Source of the DNA: Leuctra nigra
Taxonomy: Eukaryota > Arthropoda > Insecta > Plecoptera > Leuctridae
Length of the DNA: 64,000 nucleotides
Direction of reading: 5' to 3'
NCBI GenBank assembly: GCA_934045905.1
Contig: OW203763.1
Span: forward strand, 22,805,108-22,869,107
The notes beneath the pieces were generated by a model. It did not search any database. It saw only the letters and a list, made by a program, of their open reading frames with translations, and was not told the DNA's origin. How positions within the stretch are numbered: position 1 is the first letter of the stretch; each line of letters opens with the position of its first letter. Positions 62,401 to 64,000 of this stretch are shown in pieces. Made by a program: the position numbers and the translations under genes.

Positions 62401-63710
62401 GAAAACATTTATTTAAAAATCGAGCTTACTGACGTAAAAAATAATAATATCTAAACCTACATTACAAGCTTACAGTTTCCTACACTGCCAAGAAAAATAA
62501 TGCCCTTTCTTTTAGTGATACCTTCTAATACGATATATATCATTTTCGTATCGATGGCGCCATATTCGTGTATACGACGCACCCCTAAAAGTGTCATCCC
62601 CTATCATATCAGGCGTACTATAAAGCGTTGACTCTTCCCTAAAGAGGCCCCCTCCTCCCCCCCCCCCTCCCCCTCCCTATCTCATCTTGCCAGAACATGA
62701 TGTGTCAAGCGCATTGGCCAGGGATGTTATTTATAAGATCTTCTCCAGCCACCATGCAGATATTGCTCTGTTTTGGTACAGCCAAATTAAATGTTTACTT
62801 CCTCTTGATTTGGTATTTGTGTCATCGAACGATTTTATTCGTTGATAACATAAAGTTTTTTTAAAAATAAATAATGGTCGTGAAATAAGAATGAAACAGT
62901 TGAATTGAAGGGTCTTTTTGTTCCCTTTTAATTGGCAAGATTAAAATAGCAGTGTCCAAATGTCCACCCTAATGTCCATTTAAGGAACTCCTCCAAATAC
63001 CAAAAGGGTGTTGAGATTAATTTCTTTATTACAAAAGACACATTATTTTTAATTTTTAATAAAGAAATATGGAATAGTTAATTTTTATGTAGGTACGCAA
63101 ATAAAAATAGATCATCCAGAAGCTAGGAACAATTATGAAATGCTATAAATTGGGGCATATTTTTCTTTTTTTAAATTTATACTAATAATTATTTACAATT
63201 TGATTAATCTATTTGAAATTTGCCTTGCTATTGCCCCTTATTGCCAAAACTCGGCGATATAGTCGGTTATATTATTTTAGACGTAGGTACATACACCATA
63301 ACTCATTGCATCTTAGCTGTCTAAAGAGTAGGTAAATGATTTGTAATAATCTTTAAAATAAGAATTGTTGTGGATTTGTGAGGATAAAATCTGTCTTAGT
63401 TCTTTTGATCGTTATCGTTTTTATGTTTTAACAAATATTATCCTGAAAATTGTTACGTCCGTTGCCTCTTTAACACACTCTATAACATCCACATGTCTGC
63501 TTTACAATTGGTCATTATTTCAAGCAAGTAGTAATCATAACAACTACCCTAAGTTAGTCAGTATTGCAATAATTACTCATACCACCCAGGTTCATGCCAT
63601 ATCTGCAGGGGTGGGTGGATAGGGGTGGTTTGTCGCGGGGGTGGGAGGGAGAACAGGGGGAGATTGGTCACAGCTGGCAAATATCCTCATAGCTGGACCA
63701 TCCGTTGTCA
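62401..63710. other. AT-rich DNA with C-rich block
   Basis: A C-rich block (about 62650-62680) and a G-rich stretch (63605-63665). GATGGCGCCAT near 62555 is a palindrome. No gene is supported. Confidence 0.5.
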
Positions 63711-63713
63711 TAC

Positions 63714-63739
63714 TACCCCCCCTTGCCCCCCCCCCCCCT
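63714..63739. repeat. Poly-C tract
   Basis: Two C runs (eight to nine, then thirteen) broken by TTG. Confidence 0.93.
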
Positions 63740-64000
63740 CTTTCTCACACTCGCACTACACTTATATTCCCGTCTCTCTCTTTGCAAAAGACACGTTACA
63801 CATATTAATGAAGCATGCAAATGTTGATGTATACATTAAAGAATCGGGGTAAGCTTTTGGAATAAAAGTTTAGATGAAGGGAATGAGGTGTGTGTGACGT
63901 CAAGTTTATATCATTCCACGATTTAGTTTTAATTTGTTGAAAATTTGTGTGACCATAAGTTTTGTTGTGGCGTTTGATTTTTGTCACCGTTCAATTTCAT

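Noticed and set aside
1..64000. CRISPR array, operon, prophage or bacterial genes
   Set aside because: No regularly spaced repeats, no tightly packed long frames and no ribosome binding sites. Composition and repeats are those of a nuclear animal genome.

Overview
The window looks like non-coding DNA from a large, AT-rich animal genome. An arthropod, probably an insect, is the best guess. The pointers are long AT-rich stretches without genes, long (GA)n/(CT)n and (TA)n microsatellites, frequent poly-C/poly-G runs, TA-flanked miniature inverted-repeat elements (MITEs), tRNA-derived SINE pieces and animal-type splice signals. A hemipteran is possible, but this is a guess from repeat style; no protein was recognised that would fix the lineage. 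There are no operons, bacterial promoters, rRNA genes, intact tRNA genes or CRISPR arrays. No open frame matches a protein family I know, and nearly all are about as long as expected by chance at this base composition.

Layout. 0-13 kb: a MITE (294-502), two very long GA/CT microsatellites, several C/G homopolymer runs, and CpG-richer patches at about 3.2-3.7, 4.1-4.4, 10.4-10.6 and 12.3 kb. These patches carry two CTCF-like motifs, a possible TATA/initiator pair and a strong splice donor (10624/10625). 13-34 kb: mostly plain AT-rich DNA, with a 92-nt hairpin (15782-15873), a possible terminal exon near 17.7 kb, GAGA-rich DNA at 21.1-21.4 kb and a near-perfect splice acceptor at 22038/22039. 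That acceptor is followed at once by a donor consensus and also by a 58-codon open frame. 34-50 kb: AT-rich DNA with a second good acceptor (41009/41010), three related SINE fragments on the minus strand, a small AT-rich tandem array and a CTCCAC minisatellite. 50-64 kb: a 240-bp MITE with long arms (50.7 kb), a degenerate satellite-like array (53.9-55.1 kb), a second copy of the first MITE in opposite orientation (55.9 kb), a higher-GC repeat-like block (56.2-56.45 kb), a G-quadruplex-prone tract (57.9 kb) and a 390-bp foldback element (59.8-60.2 kb).

Interpretation (inference). The window may lie in or between long introns of a plus-strand gene: donor at 10.62 kb, recursive or terminal acceptor at 22.04 kb, acceptor at 41.01 kb. 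GAGA tracts and CTCF-like sites in the first third would suit the 5' regulatory region of such a gene. None of this is proven; RNA-seq and comparison with related genomes would decide it. I found no multi-gene biological system here. The observations most worth following are the acceptor/donor at 22.04 kb, the 15.8-kb hairpin, the degenerate satellite at 54 kb, the SINE family with a conserved foldback tail, and the 59.8-kb foldback element.
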